64,000 nt of DNA, taken from NCBI RefSeq assembly GCF_024713975.1, contig NC_091104.1:15705580-15769579 (forward strand), in the 5' to 3' direction. Shown piece after piece: positions 1-40,100 of this stretch. Source of the DNA: Paralichthys olivaceus (taxonomy: Eukaryota > Chordata > Actinopteri > Pleuronectiformes > Paralichthyidae). Made by a program: the position numbers and the translations under genes. The notes below the pieces were generated by a model that saw nothing but the letters and a program-made list of their open reading frames with translations, ran no database searches and was not told the DNA's origin. The stretch's first letter is position 1, and each line of letters opens with the position of its first letter.

Positions 1-42
1 TATCTTCAGTGCAAAATCAACATAATTAACACCAGAGCTTAC

Positions 43-27209
<27,167 letters not shown>

Positions 27210-28932
27210 TCACGTAGGCTATCTGAAACACTATCATTCACCAGAGGGGATTTAGTCACAGCCCGCGTGTCCCATCAGTCCCTCCGGGTCTCCACCGGTC
27301 CGGAGAGAGCGCTGAAATGAGGCATTTTCTGGGGGTCGTGTGAACCAGCGGTGTCTCTGTGTGGTGAAATGAAGCCCTCCTCCTGTCTCCGCTGCAGACA
27401 CAGGTTTCTAAGATGCTGGCTTCATTGTGGGGCAGGAAAAGAAAGGTCTACTCGCCTCTTCTTCTTCGCGCTCCTCGGCTCCAGGTCAGAGCTGCTGTCA
27501 AATCCTGCAAAGATGGAGCTGCACTCTGAGTCCCCGAGCCCCGCCCACCGCCGTGACGGAACAGCCTGGCGTCCAATCAGATCCTTCAGCCGAGCAGGGC
27601 GAGGAGAGGGGAGGACGAGCTCGTCAGGTCACGACCATAGACTGTATATAAAGAGCTGAAGAGCAGATTCACAAAAGTGCTGTTTTCTTATTTATTTATC
27701 AGATACCACAATAATGATGAGAGAGAAGACAACTTCGATCTACAAACCAATCAAACAGCCCATATTTATTTGTAATAAAAATCACTGTATCTGTAGAGCA
27801 CTTATCTAAACAAGAAAGGCAATAAATGAATGAATAAAAATAAAAGGTAATCAATATGAATTAAATATTCAATATAATGGAACTTACAAGCTGACCTTAA
27901 AAAGCCACAATAACGTTGGATGATTTAGTTTTTTAACCTCCTATAATTAACAAGAAGTAAAAGCCTACCATCTTTGCACCAAATGCAATTTGACATATTT
28001 GGTTATGAATTATATTTATGTTTTTGTAATAAATATACCCACATTTCAGACTGTAAGCAAACCTAAAGTAATTAGAATAAAATAATCACATCCATGAGTG
28101 AATGCACTGTAGGTGCAGGGTAGGAAAATTATGGAAGAGAGGACGACAGGGAAGGAGAGAAAAGTAGTGAGACTTTTTTGTCTCATTTGTAAATACTTAA
28201 TTCAATTCATTCAAAATATCTTCAATAGAGTTTAGCTTGCATATGGGCTCCAGTATTAGTCTATTATTTCTGTTAAATACAATTAAGTCTATATTTAGTT
28301 TTCATTATTATTCTTTATAATTTATTTCATTAATCACATAATCTATATAAACACCAATGATATTCACTTACAACTAACACTTCACAGGATAGGCAGTATG
28401 TGTCTATTTGTTCTTGGAAGATAACAACACGAAGAAGAGTTTTACACCAAACTAATTTCACAGTTATTATCCAATCCAAACCAGCATTCTATTATATAAA
28501 TTTAAAAAAATTAAACAAATAGTTACTTACTCATTTTTTCTTCTTTTCTTTTTTAATGTAAAATTGAAGATATTACTGTATTACTTTTAATTGTCTAAGC
28601 TTTTTAAATCACATCCCTTTCCCCTTTTTGATATTCACTGCTTGAAGGTAAAGATCTGACCAACACATATTATTATTGATAAAATTCCATATATGTCAAT
28701 TATTATATGTCTGGTGTGTTCTTTCTATTCATTTATTTAAAGAATGTCATAAGATATCACATTATACTATCTTTTATACTCTATTTTTATATGCATTTAT
28801 ATGTATGCATGCTGTAATTTGTATGTTCTGTGACACTTTGTTCTGTGACAGTTGCTTTGTTAAACCATTTATTTTATCTTTTCCTCATTTACTTACAGGA
28901 AACTACGTGGGTGAAGCCCCGCCCCCTCCGCT

Positions 28933-28945
28933 GTTGCCGAGCGAC
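28933..28945 (+). promoter_or_regulatory. Candidate RFX X-box upstream of ttc8
   Basis: GTTGCC, one spacer base, then AGCGAC. The first half fits GTNRCC exactly and the second fits RGYAAC at five of six positions. It lies 76-88 bp upstream of the ttc8 start codon. RFX factors drive many ciliary genes, BBS genes among them, through such sites. A chance match is possible. Confidence 0.5.
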
Positions 28946-29020
28946 AGAGGAAGCTTCACCGTCTTTACTGCTCTCTCTGCTAACCCTTCATCTCCGAACC
29001 TGTTTCTCTCTCTTTCCGCC

Positions 29021-32000
29021 ATGGAGGTGACGATGGACCCGCTGTTTCTGGCCTGGAGCTATTCCAGGAGGCGGAAACTCCAACAGTGTTCGGACATCTG
29101 TAGCAAAATATTACAAGACAACCCATACGACCAGGTACCGTGCTGCAGCTAGCCCGGTTAGCCTAGCATGCTAGCGATTATCTGTCAAGGAAAAGCCTGC
29201 TAACTTGCTAACACTAGCAACCTGTAGCAACTGGACCATAATCTCATTAATCCCTGCGGTTAACCACGATTTACCTGAGATATTGTTGACTTTACGTCAT
29301 GATGTATATCTATATTTACAGCTGCAACACACTCTGCACTTTACCTTTGATTTCTTCGGCCTCATGTCTTATTTTCTTTTTATTCTCTTCTCTCACTTTT
29401 ATTCACATCCGTCCTCATTGCTGCATGCTGTCTAAAGGACTCATCCTTGTTTATCTCAGAGGTAACTTCACTGCTGACTGTTCCTCTCTGTCATCTGTTT
29501 ACACCCCCTGTCCTGTAGATAGTTCAACATGGGTCCTGACTGTGACATGGTTACCTGGAAGATGTGACACCCTAACCCTAATCTATACACGATTTAACTT
29601 TGTGTGTGTGTGTGTTGCAGGCTGCATGGGGCTTGAAAACTCGTGCTCTGACAGAGATGGTATACATAGATGAAGTTGAGGTCGACCAGGAGGGCATTGC
29701 TGAGATGATGCTGGATGAGAGCTCAATAGCTCAAGTTGCACGTAGGTTTAGACTCTTCGGCTGTTTCTCTTATTGAGCAAATTAATATTCAATGGTTAAA
29801 TATGCAAGCTTGATAATACCCGTCCCTTCTTCTAGGCCCTGGGACATCACTGAGGCTCCCGGGAACAAGTCAAGGCGGGGGGCCCACACCAGCTGTCAGG
29901 TACTGACTGCTTGAAATGTTGCTTTGAAATGTACAACAAGGTAAAAGATGCTTAATCAGATTCTTTTTTTCCTTTTTTTGGATTCAAGGCCTATGACACA
30001 AGCAGGACGTCCCATCACAGGGTTTGTGAGACCCAGCACACAGTCAGGGCGTCCTGGGACAATGGAGCAGGCCATCAAAACTCCCCGCACTGCAAGCACT
30101 GCTCGGCCTGTCACGAGTGCTTCTGGTAGATTCATCCGTCTAGGAACGGTGAGTAACCCTGGCGGGAATTTTGCTTGTGGTTGTATTATGATTAATATAT
30201 TCCCATTGTCTTCACACTGGTGTTTTCATACAGATTATGAAAACTTTTTTTCATTGTGTTATACATTGTACTGGCTATGAAAAACACCTGTATCATTTAG
30301 CTTGATATGTTGCCCGACAGGCTTCAATGCTGACCAATCCAGAGGGACCATTTATTAACTTGTCAAGACTAAATCTGGCCAAGTATTCCCAAAAGCCCAA
30401 CTTGTCCAGGGTAAGACTGAGAGTGTAAACTGCAAAAATATATTTTTTTTTTATCAAGAGCATTACATTTTCTCACATATGAAGTCACCATCATTTCCCT
30501 CCTCAGACCCTGTTTGAGTACATCTTCCATCATGAAAACGATGTGAAAAATGTAAGTGGTGCTTAAATTCACGGCACAAAGAGAATTCGTGGTCATTGTC
30601 ATGCACCAAACAAAGATGTAATATTTCTTCACCAGGCTCTCGATCTGGCTGCGCAAGCTACTGAACATGCGCAGTTCAAAGACTGGTGGTGGAAAGTTCA
30701 GCTGGGAAAATGTTACTACAGGCAAGTTTAAGTTTAAGCTCAGCATTTCTGACATTTGTAAAAGTCCTCTTCTTAATCTTGGTCATGTGTGATGTTTTTG
30801 ACCTCTGCAGGCTTGGTCTATATCGAGAAGCAGAAAAACAGTTTCGTTCAGCTCTCAACCACCAAGAGGTGGTGGACACATATCTCTATCTGGCAAAGGT
30901 AGTAATGGAGATATTGGAGCCATGCTTCACAAGTTGCTGCATTAGAAAAATATCCCTTCTTACTTATTGATGAATGAAAAGGAAAACCTTGTGTGTGTTT
31001 TCTCTCAGGTTTACCAGCGCCTTGATCAACCAATAACAGCACTAAACCTTTTCAAGCAAGGCCTCGACCACTTCCCTGGTGAGGTCACCCTTTTAACAGG
31101 AATCGCTCGGATTCATGAGGTACAGAATGTCACCACGGTCATTGCAATACACCCCCCTAGCTCCTACGTCAAGACACAACTGCCCAAAGAAAGAAAGGAA
31201 TAAATAAAGTGTGATATTCTCACAGGAGATGAACAACATTTCCTCAGCCACAGAGTACTACAAAGACGTGCTGAAGCAGGACAACACTCACGTGGAGGCT
31301 ATAGCCTGTATAGGCAGCAATCACTTCTACACTGACCAGCCAGAGATCGCCCTGCGGTTCTACAGGTCAGTGTAACTTTTATGTATAATGTGTGTCATGC
31401 ATTGTTACAGTATAGGTAATGAGGAGCTGTATCCCATCTGTGATTCACTATGCTTCCCTCTTTATTAGACGGCTGCTCCAGATGGGGGTGTATAACTGCC
31501 AGCTGTACAACAACCTGGGCCTGTGCTGCTTCTACGCACAGCAGTACGATATGACTCTGTCGTCCTTTGAGAGAGCTCTGGCCCTGGTGGACAATGATGA
31601 GGAGCAGGCTGATGTTTGGTACAACATAGGACATGTAGCTGTGGTGAGTTAGCAATACCCAAAAAAAACTAGAACTAAAACTAGAATGGCACTCAGTATG
31701 GTGCAAAATTCCTGGATTCGCCTCTTTGTCCAGATGCACAACAAAATTTAACAAGTTCGTTTGTAGCCTGTGTCCCAGCCATTCTGTAATTTCCATGTAA
31801 TCCTGCTGACAAACAGACCAACCAACAGAAAACACGACTTTCTTGTTATCAAAACAAGCTCCCAACATTCAGGTAGAAGCTAATAAAAAGTGTGTGTGCT
31901 CTTTTCTTACAGGGCATAGGAGACTTGACACTGGCCTATCAGTGTTTTAAACTGGCTCTGGCTTTTAACAATGACCACGCTGAGGCCTACAACAACTTGG

Positions 32001-33090
32001 CTGTGCTGGAGCTACGCAAAGGTCGTATTGAGCAGGTGAAGTCATAGCTTGCAGTCATAAACAGTTTTTATTCCTCTGTTGAAATATGAGGTATGAGATC
32101 ATGTTGCTTTAGACATTTTAACACTAATGTGGTGTTACACAGGCCATTATGATAGGGTCATTAAACTGTTGTTATTATTCATTTTAAACCAGCATTAATG
32201 TAGTCTGTTTTACCAGAAGATATTTCTCAAATACACTACTGATTATTTTTTTAAATATTCCAAAGAGCTGGATGATAAATGTGCATGGTATTAACATCAT
32301 GGTATGAGACAAGATATTATGAGATAAACAGTATTATATGACACTGTGGTTTTTCTATTGCAGCACAGACTGTGTGTTAGCTCTTTAGGCTGAGTGTAGC
32401 ATGTAGCTTTGTGCCAGTGCAATAATACTATTAGTGTGGAGGGATGTTTGGGTGTCAGACTATTTAAAAATACCTGTGGTTCATTTTTTAATTTGTTAAC
32501 AACAGCAAACAGCTTTTCTTCTTCTTTTAGCTGAACCTAAACTGTCAATGAGCTAGTGCGATAGCAACATTTTGTGCTGGCCCTAATTCAAGCCAGATCA
32601 GTGCCGCCAAGTGATGTAAAACGTGTCATCTGGTATAGAGGTGGTGGATGCGAGCTCTGCAGACACAAACTGCTAGGAGAAATTTAAAAGAAATTAAATA
32701 AATTAAAAGTTGAAAAACTAGTCCATAACTCCTTTGAATTCAATTGTCATTAAATATTGTGCTGTTGACGATTGAAATAATTGTCCTATCTTCAATCCAG
32801 TCTAAAGCCTTCCTACAGACAGCTGCATCGCTGGCCCCTCACATGTACGAGCCTCACTTCAATCTCTCCATTCTTTCTGAAAAGGTATTTATGTCTATTC
32901 CTCTGTCTACACTGTGCAGTGGTTGGAGAGACAGTAAACGTTATGATGAAGTGATATTTTTGTCTGTGTGCAGATTGGAGACCTTCAGAGCAGCTACACC
33001 GCAGCTCAAAGGTCTGAGGATGCTTTTCCTGAGCACGTTGACACTCAGCAGCTTCTCAAGCAACTTCGGCAGCACTTTGCGGTGGTGTGA
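29021..33090 (+). CDS. ttc8: Tetratricopeptide repeat protein 8 / Bardet-Biedl syndrome 8 protein
   Basis: Fourteen exons join in frame: 29021-29134, 29621-29741, 29836-29899, 29989-30148, 30321-30410, 30507-30551, 30636-30721, 30811-30898, 31009-31119, 31226-31365, 31469-31643, 31913-32035, 32801-32884, 32974-33090. They give 505 residues plus TGA; human TTC8 is about 515-541. The N-terminus (DPLFLAWSYSRRRKLQQC) and the low-complexity RPSTQSGRPGTMEQAIKTPR segment match BBS8. From about residue 210, TPR units follow (DWWWKVQLGKCYYRLGLY; GLCCFYAQQYDMTLSSFERA; HAEAYNNLAVLELRKG). TTC8 is a subunit of the BBSome, the coat complex that moves membrane proteins into and out of cilia. The ATG sits in a good context (CCGCCATGG) and a second in-frame ATG lies four codons on. 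Intron 7 uses a GC donor. The gene diverges from eml5 and converges on lectin A. Confidence 0.95.
30722..30810 (+). other. ttc8: GC-AG intron 7 of ttc8 (89 bp)
   Basis: The exon ends TACTACAG and the intron begins GCAAGT, the usual context for GC donors. It ends CTCTGCAG. Joining here gives Tyr-Tyr-Arg-Leu-Gly-Leu-Tyr-Arg-Glu, which fits the family. No GT donor nearby keeps this frame and peptide. Confidence 0.85.
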
Positions 33091-33511
33091 GCGTCATGTG
33101 GCCAGCAGGCTTAATGAGAGAGGTGTGAGACCAGAGACACTGTGCTTCACACACACAAAGTCATTAAGATACTAAAAGGTTTGGCAGGATAGTCAGACAT
33201 GGAAATCAACAAATGAGCATTAGTTTTTGTTATTGTTTCTTTATTAAATGGTACATACAGTTTGTACGTTTTACCTATGGTATAGTTAAACTGATTGTAG
33301 TCACTGTTGGAGATAGTGGGTCATTTTATCATGTTTGTTCATTTCATCCACGAACCTGTGCACAGATCTGTATAGTAATAACACACGTGTACATAGATAA
33401 AGTCAAAATTGTATTTATAACAGTAAAATTTTATAGTTCATTTCTTAACTCAGGTGTATATTTCATAACCGTCTTGCTATTTTTTGTATTCTCAGCAAAA
33501 TATTGATGTGA

Positions 33512-33517
33512 CAATAA
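33512..33517 (+). terminator. Candidate ttc8 polyadenylation signal (AATAAA)
   Basis: AATAAA lies 422 nt downstream of the ttc8 stop codon and about 100 bp before the 3' end of the converging lectin A coding region. Nothing else coding was seen between 33091 and 33614. Confidence 0.5.
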
Positions 33518-33614
33518 AAGGAATAATTTGGAAGATGTTAGAAAATCTTGAAGGTGCAGTTAGTTGTTCTTTCAAACAATTACACTTGAATTAAACCTTG
33601 AAAAAAAAATTGCA

Positions 33615-35637
33615 TTAACTTGTGGCCAGTGGTTCCATTTCACAAATCCATTTGAGGTTGTAACTGCATGGAGCGTCGTTCCAGGCCTTAAAGGGGTTTT
33701 CCCTGGGATACGTAGCTGCACAATCCTCATTGTTCACATTATTGGGCTCGCCGTCGTTCCAGTACCTGAAAAACAAATTGTCGGTCATTGAGCCGTAATA
33801 TCTGCTGACTTTGTATTCAAACACATTATTGATCATTTATTCATTTTGCATTGTATAAATACATAAATGTGCTCTCACAACCATTTCTAACACTGACAAT
33901 GACAATTTTCAACAACTTACGACTCAAGAATTCCTCTTCCATCCAGCCATTTCCAAGTGTTCTCCTCCTCCACATCTCTCAGTCCAATCCAGAAGCCACT
34001 CATAGCAATGGATCTCGAGGGATCGTGATAACTATTTACCAAGTTAGTTATAGACACCTGACAACACCAGAGATACACACACATTAATTTATTTGGCTTT
34101 TGACCCATGCAACACAGTGCTGTTTTACTGCCCAAAAAAGAAAATATACAGTGTAGTAAAAATTATTGTTACAAACATGGAAATCCAGGTTTCGCCCAGA
34201 GATATCAACGTGTCATGTAAATGTCGAGTCTTACGGTTTTTTCCACAGTGTCTATCACTGCCAAGTCGCTTCCCCACTTTTTGCAGAACTGTCTGGCGTC
34301 ATTCCACGATCTACGTTTATGGGTTTCAGAGAAAGCAATGTAGTAACATTTATGGTTCATGAACGTCCACCCCGGGATACAGTGTCTGCAACCCTTGTCT
34401 GGAAATGACAACATGGTGTGTTATGTAAATTGCAAATGATTCGGAATTTGATAAACTGATAAATAAAAACAGAAAAGCTCTCACTGAGTAGTGGTATGTG
34501 GGATTTCAACCCTGAGATTTCATCTTGAATTCTGACAATCTGCTTTTCGTAGTCTTTGGATCTTCTGCTCTGATGTTCTAACTCCCACTTGATTTGCTGC
34601 CGCTCACTGAGTTCTCTGTCCAGCTGCTTCTTGACTTCCATCCTGCTTTGGATGGCAGCGTTGTAACTAGCCTGCAGTTTGGCCACCTCCCTGTTGATGT
34701 CTGTTATTGTTTGCTGCCCACCAGTGAGTTGGTTGTCTGGAGGTGGTGAGGACATAACGTTACTGAAGTTTTATTTGAAAAGAATTATAAACATCTTCTT
34801 ACCACTTATGCTGACCTGCTGTGCAGTATAAATGACAAAGATGATCGCAGGAGTAGAAAAAAGAAAATTAAAAAACATTTATACAATAACAGGTATGTTT
34901 TTCTATATAGATTTAATCATCGAGGTTCATCCTCATCTCTTCATGCTTGATGTCTGTATTTTAATTTCAACCTTCAAACAAGTCAAAAGTAACCAGGATT
35001 TATTTAGGCCAACAACTGTGAGCAGACACTGAACAAAATCAACATTCAGCTCTAACGTGGGAAAATGTGTGGCTGCGAAATATTCCATGTTCACCTGCAA
35101 TAGTCAGACAGTGACTATCGCAGGTGAACATGGAGTATTTTGGTGTGTCGGTGCTGTTTCCTGTTGGTGCAGATTGAAACAAAGCCAGTGAGAGGTGACT
35201 TACAATAGACTCCCAGGCCGATGTCAATGGCCAGTAGAATGACAGCGAGCACTGCCAGGATCACTGTGAGCAGCCTGTAATGATTCCAAATGGATTCTGG
35301 CCTCGGCATGGACATGGACACTACACAGAGGAGTGGTGGATCGATATCAGACATATGCAGACAGATGACTAAGGTGGAGGACTTTATCGCTTACAGACAG
35401 AACAAGGACACACAAAGAATGACATAGAAATGGGTTTCCAGCCCTATTTTACGACTATCGCACTAATATCACAGGTTCTTGTTGATGCACCAAGACGTTA
35501 TTTAACTTTTCATTTACTCTACCTTGCTGTTTCTCTTGGCTCGAGTAGAAAGTGTTCTCTTCTGTGCCGGAGTCATCGTCAGAGATCAGTTTGTCAAATG
35601 TGGCAACAAAAGAGCTTGAATTTTCTTTGTCTGCCAT
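33615..35637 (-). CDS. Type II membrane C-type lectin receptor A (type 1 of the array)
   Basis: Six exons: 35523-35637, 35204-35320, 34736-34485 (stalk), 34398-34235, 34057-33921, 33765-33615; total 936 nt, 311 residues. An acidic cytoplasmic tail ([15 protein letters not shown]) is followed by one membrane segment near residues 55-78 ([19 protein letters not shown]) with no signal peptide. A charged heptad-like stalk of about 84 residues ([19 protein letters not shown]) precedes the lectin domain from about residue 162. Lectin signatures in order: C-x-x-C (CRHC), [37 protein letters not shown] with WND predicts calcium-dependent mannose-type sugar binding. The fold and topology resemble asialoglycoprotein-receptor and CD209-like group II receptors. 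I cannot name an orthologue. Exon phases are 1-1-1-0-2. Confidence 0.88.
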
Positions 35638-37117
35638 TTTGACGAAGAGAAGAGAAGTGAAGTGATAAAAACAGTCTGACTGGGATTATTTGTTCGGACA
35701 TTGCCCTCTGTGTGTGTGTGTGTGCACGCACGCACGCAACATTACAAACAGAAACTGAAGTTCATTTGTAAAATATTTACAGATAGTGCAAATAATTGGA
35801 GAAGCTGATTTGATCTGGATGAAGTTTTTTAAACATTAATCTTAATCCTTTAGTTTAACTGAGTCAAAAAGGAATCATTTCACTCACCATTGGTCACCAG
35901 AAATAACTCATCCGCTGCTTTATTCTTCACAGTTCTATTTCTCGGTTCTGGGTATGGACTTCCAGGAAAGCAACAAGTTAATGAAATGCTACTGTGAGCC
36001 AGTGTGTGCAAGTCTTTCTATGGCTCTTCAAACTAGATGATGGAAGAAAAACCCTCTGCACAGACGGTTGGTGAAAGACAGCTGGATTTGAAATTGGTGC
36101 TCACAGTGGTGAATAAAATACTGAGCGTCAGTTGTTCACACTTGAATATTTGAGTTCATTACAACATTGATCTGTCAACAGAGAAGACTCTTGGTCCAAT
36201 GATCACGCCAACAGACAAATGAAAAAGCTTCTGTCTCAAGATTCCTCTCATCCCAGTGCCAGAGACAGGATGGTAACTCCCAGCAGAACATTAACCATCC
36301 TTATCTAATGCATTCCAATTCTTTAATGTTTCTCATGCACAATCCTAAAGATATCAAAACACTCCCTAACACGAGCACAACCGATTTATCGTTGGACCAA
36401 TAAAAATCATCTGTTGTGAACATTTCAACATTGGTATCACTGTTTGGTTACTTCTTTTTATTACTGAGTGAACAATGCAGAAAAGTTGAACATTCATTTT
36501 TACATTTCATGTAAAAAAATGTGTCTATTTTCTAAATTCAAATTCTATATATTATGCTTTATTTGCATTTTTTTAAATTTAATGTTTTATATATATATAT
36601 ATATACAAGATAAAGAATACGCGCTATAGATAATGGATAGATGGATGTCATAATAAGGGTTTTATAACGACTTTAATTAATGTATATTGGTATCAGAAGA
36701 TTTTTACTCCCTAATATCGACATTGGCCCGGGCTTTAGTCAAAATCACCATTGTAGGGACATTTTGGCATTTCCTCAAAACGTCACAGTGCTTATTGAAA
36801 GTTAAGACTTGGTATTTGGTTGGGGTCAGAAATAGGTTTAGCTTAGGGTTACTGTAAGGGTCCCCCTGTAAGACCCTAAGGTCAGGCATTTAGTTGTGAT
36901 AGTTAAAGTTTGGATAAGGGCCGAGGGAATACATAATGTCAATGAGTGTCACCACAACTACAGAGAAATATGTGCGTGTGTGCTGTATACTGTACACCAG
37001 TAGTGCACACAACATGGATACTCCTGTATCAAGCTGCAGATTGTTTATTGTAATGGTTTTACAAACATACAAACAATTTATTCTAGAATCGTGATTTCCT
37101 CTTGAGGGACATGTCGT
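35638..37117. other. Spacer between lectins A and B
   Basis: This holds the presumed lectin A promoter, a short TG/CG tract near 35709-35738, a (TA)n tract at about 36588-36605, and a repeat-like segment at about 36690-36930 related to the 'gggacattttggc' repeats elsewhere. A minus-strand polyadenylation hexamer for lectin B reads at 37044-37049. No gene was recognised. Confidence 0.6.
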
Positions 37118-40100
37118 TTACTTTGGCTCCATCTCACAAATCCAGTGAAGATCTAGGTCGTGACAGTTTCCATTAAACCATGTCCTCCTGGTGTCACTAC
37201 CATGATAAGTAGCAGCACAGTTCCCACTCTGATCTCCTCTGTTGTTGGGCTGTCCATCTTTCCAGTACCTGGGACAAATCAAAAGTCATTGTTCCCTTTT
37301 ATTTGTTCGTCACAATGTTTGAAATTCAAACTTCAGTCTGTGACGTACTTACATCGTCTCCACCTCAGTCGCATTGTTGACCCACACCCAGGTCCCGTGT
37401 GCCACTACATCAGTGAGGCCCATCCAGAAGCTGTTCAGCCACCATATATTGTTTCTCGTGCTCAGCTGTGGGAGGTTTTCATTCACAAGAATCTGAAGGA
37501 ACACAAAGAGGTTATGTTTCAGCCTTGTCTGTTTGTAAGCAAGATTACACAAAAACTACTGGATGGACAAATACTTGAAGGCAGGACGCAGTATGTGTCT
37601 CGAGAGAACCCGTTCAATTTTGGTGAGGACTTTTGGAGGATTATTGTGTCTGTGAAATTTTGGGCCTTGGCGGAGGTATGAGCTCAACTGAGTGCCATTC
37701 TAGTATAGATCTGTCTCAGTCTGCTCATCTGATCTCTCTCTGTCCATCTCCTCAGACCTGCTTTGCCCCTAGGTGTCCACCAGAGGTCCTCAGATTTATG
37801 TCCTCAGCCTGTGAGGCGACCAGAAATTGGGATCAATTATTGAGCAATATTAATATTTGTGTTGAGTTGTGTTGTGTTTCTGACTACAAATGTAAATCTA
37901 ATATTCACTCTCTTGTACCTCTCTGATTACATGACTGTGAACTAAGCCTGTACATTTAAGGGCCAGTGTAACAATCAGCTAAAACCCACTACAAATTTCC
38001 ATATTGATATAATAATAATATTGTTAAGAACATTGTTTGTGCAACTTTAATCTCAGAGAATTACTTATAATATAAAACCAATTTTTCTGAAACTTTTAAG
38101 CCTCTGCACGCCTGGTGTTTTCTTAGACCTCAGGACCCTCCGTTTTGACCATTGAGTGTTTCTGAAGATGGACGACGTGTCTCCACTTCCTCCTACTATC
38201 CAGGAATGAAGCCAAAATATCCAGGATACAAAAGCGGCCATGTTGCAGGGATGACAGCATTAGGTGCCTGCACACTTGATCATGGTGTGGAGCCACGGTA
38301 GCAAGGTCCCACCAATATACACACTCAGCTATTTGTGAGTCAATCTCAGCTGCCAATCATACATTTCATACCGTTCTATCTAATTTAACTCTAAACCAAA
38401 CTTACAGTAAAATTAGCGATAATTACAAGGAAAAAAATTAATCGGTGGGGACATTGGCTTTCTTGTTGGGCCCATGTCCTAACCACTAACATGGAGGAGA
38501 TTGGGTTTATGACCGATAGTAGAGCCAGCCACTCGGGCCCAACAAGATGTTTTGGCTTCGCTTTTGGGAGCTGACACGTTGTCCATCTTTACATACAAGG
38601 GTTCTCCTGTTGAGGTCGTTGATTTGGGCGGGATGACTTATTGACCTCTCATCATTCTCATTGGTTCTTAGAGATTTGTGACGGCACAAATTCCCACTGT
38701 CTTACCGCCCATGAATCAGTAAGAGCGATGTAAGTAATTTAATTTTCTTTTCTGTATTCGCCCCACCTGCTCCTCCAAGTTATTGATCACAACCAGATCG
38801 CTCCCTCGGCTCATACAGTATGCTCTGCTATCAGGCCAGTTCTTCTTGCTTGTGGACTCGGGTTGAGAAAAATAATAGCAGGATGATTTAAGAAGAATCC
38901 ATCTTGGTGGGCACCTGTCACAGCTTTCCTCTGTTGCAACAAAAGATTGAAAGAAGTGGAAAATGTCTTGTTATTGGTAATTTGTAGATCTTATCTAAAA
39001 ATCCTATTAGTGATATAAAATGCATTAACTGGATAGTGTGCTCTTGCGCTCTTGACATTTTCTTTTTTCCAGGACAGTTGACTGCCTGCCTTACCTAAAG
39101 TAGTTCTGTTGTTCTTTAGATGTGTCTTCTCTGTCTCTAGAGTCTCAATCTGTCTCTGCAGGACATCGATGACCGTCTTCTTCTGCTTCACTGCCAGCAC
39201 CAGATGCGGTTGTATGGCGCGTTCTCTTAGTAAAGTTGCCTGGAACTCCAATCTGCCTCTGATCATTTCACTGTGGTTGCTCTTGAGATAGTTCAGCTCA
39301 ACAATAAAGGGCGTAACAGCAGAGTAGGGAACCTGGAGATCTTTGGCTTTGGCACCTGAGGCAGGAAAAATGTGTGATAACAAAAGAACTGTGGGGAAAA
39401 CTGGTGTGAATTCAAGGTATGTCTGATGATGTGACCTCATAGTCCATCATAAATCTGAGGCCAAATGTGATCTGGTACAAAGTACACTTTTGAGCAACTT
39501 GCATGTTAAACATACTAGTGTAAACATCGCTAGGATTCTTTTATATTCAATATTACACACTGAACCTTAAAGACCTTTGTTATGGTCAACACCATGGTTA
39601 GCACAGAGGTCCAACAACAACTCACCACTTAAGTGCAAAAATAAATGACAGAAGTATAGACAAAAAAAGATAATGAAAAAATAAATGTGAGATACATTAC
39701 AAATATATATGAATAAATAAATGAATAAATGTAGAGATATAGAAATACATAATTAAATAAATACCTCTGCACTATATTAAACTAAGATACTCAAGAAAAG
39801 AAACTGCAGATATAATTTATACAGTCCTACACATTCATATTTTGATTTTGTACGATGCAAATTATGGATTCCCTTGTGGAATCTCATACTTACAATAAAT
39901 CCCGATGACAACAGCAGCAATAATCAGAAGAGCGTTCAGCAGACCCAGACTCAGCACAACCAGTCGGTGCGGTGGAAACACAGATCCACCTCCCTTTGTA
40001 AACGCACCTTGGAAAATGTTGCTCTGAATTAAAATGTTGAAAAATACCTGTCTTCAGAAGTAACCCTCACTGTGCATTATCGCAGTGACGTTTAATCTTC

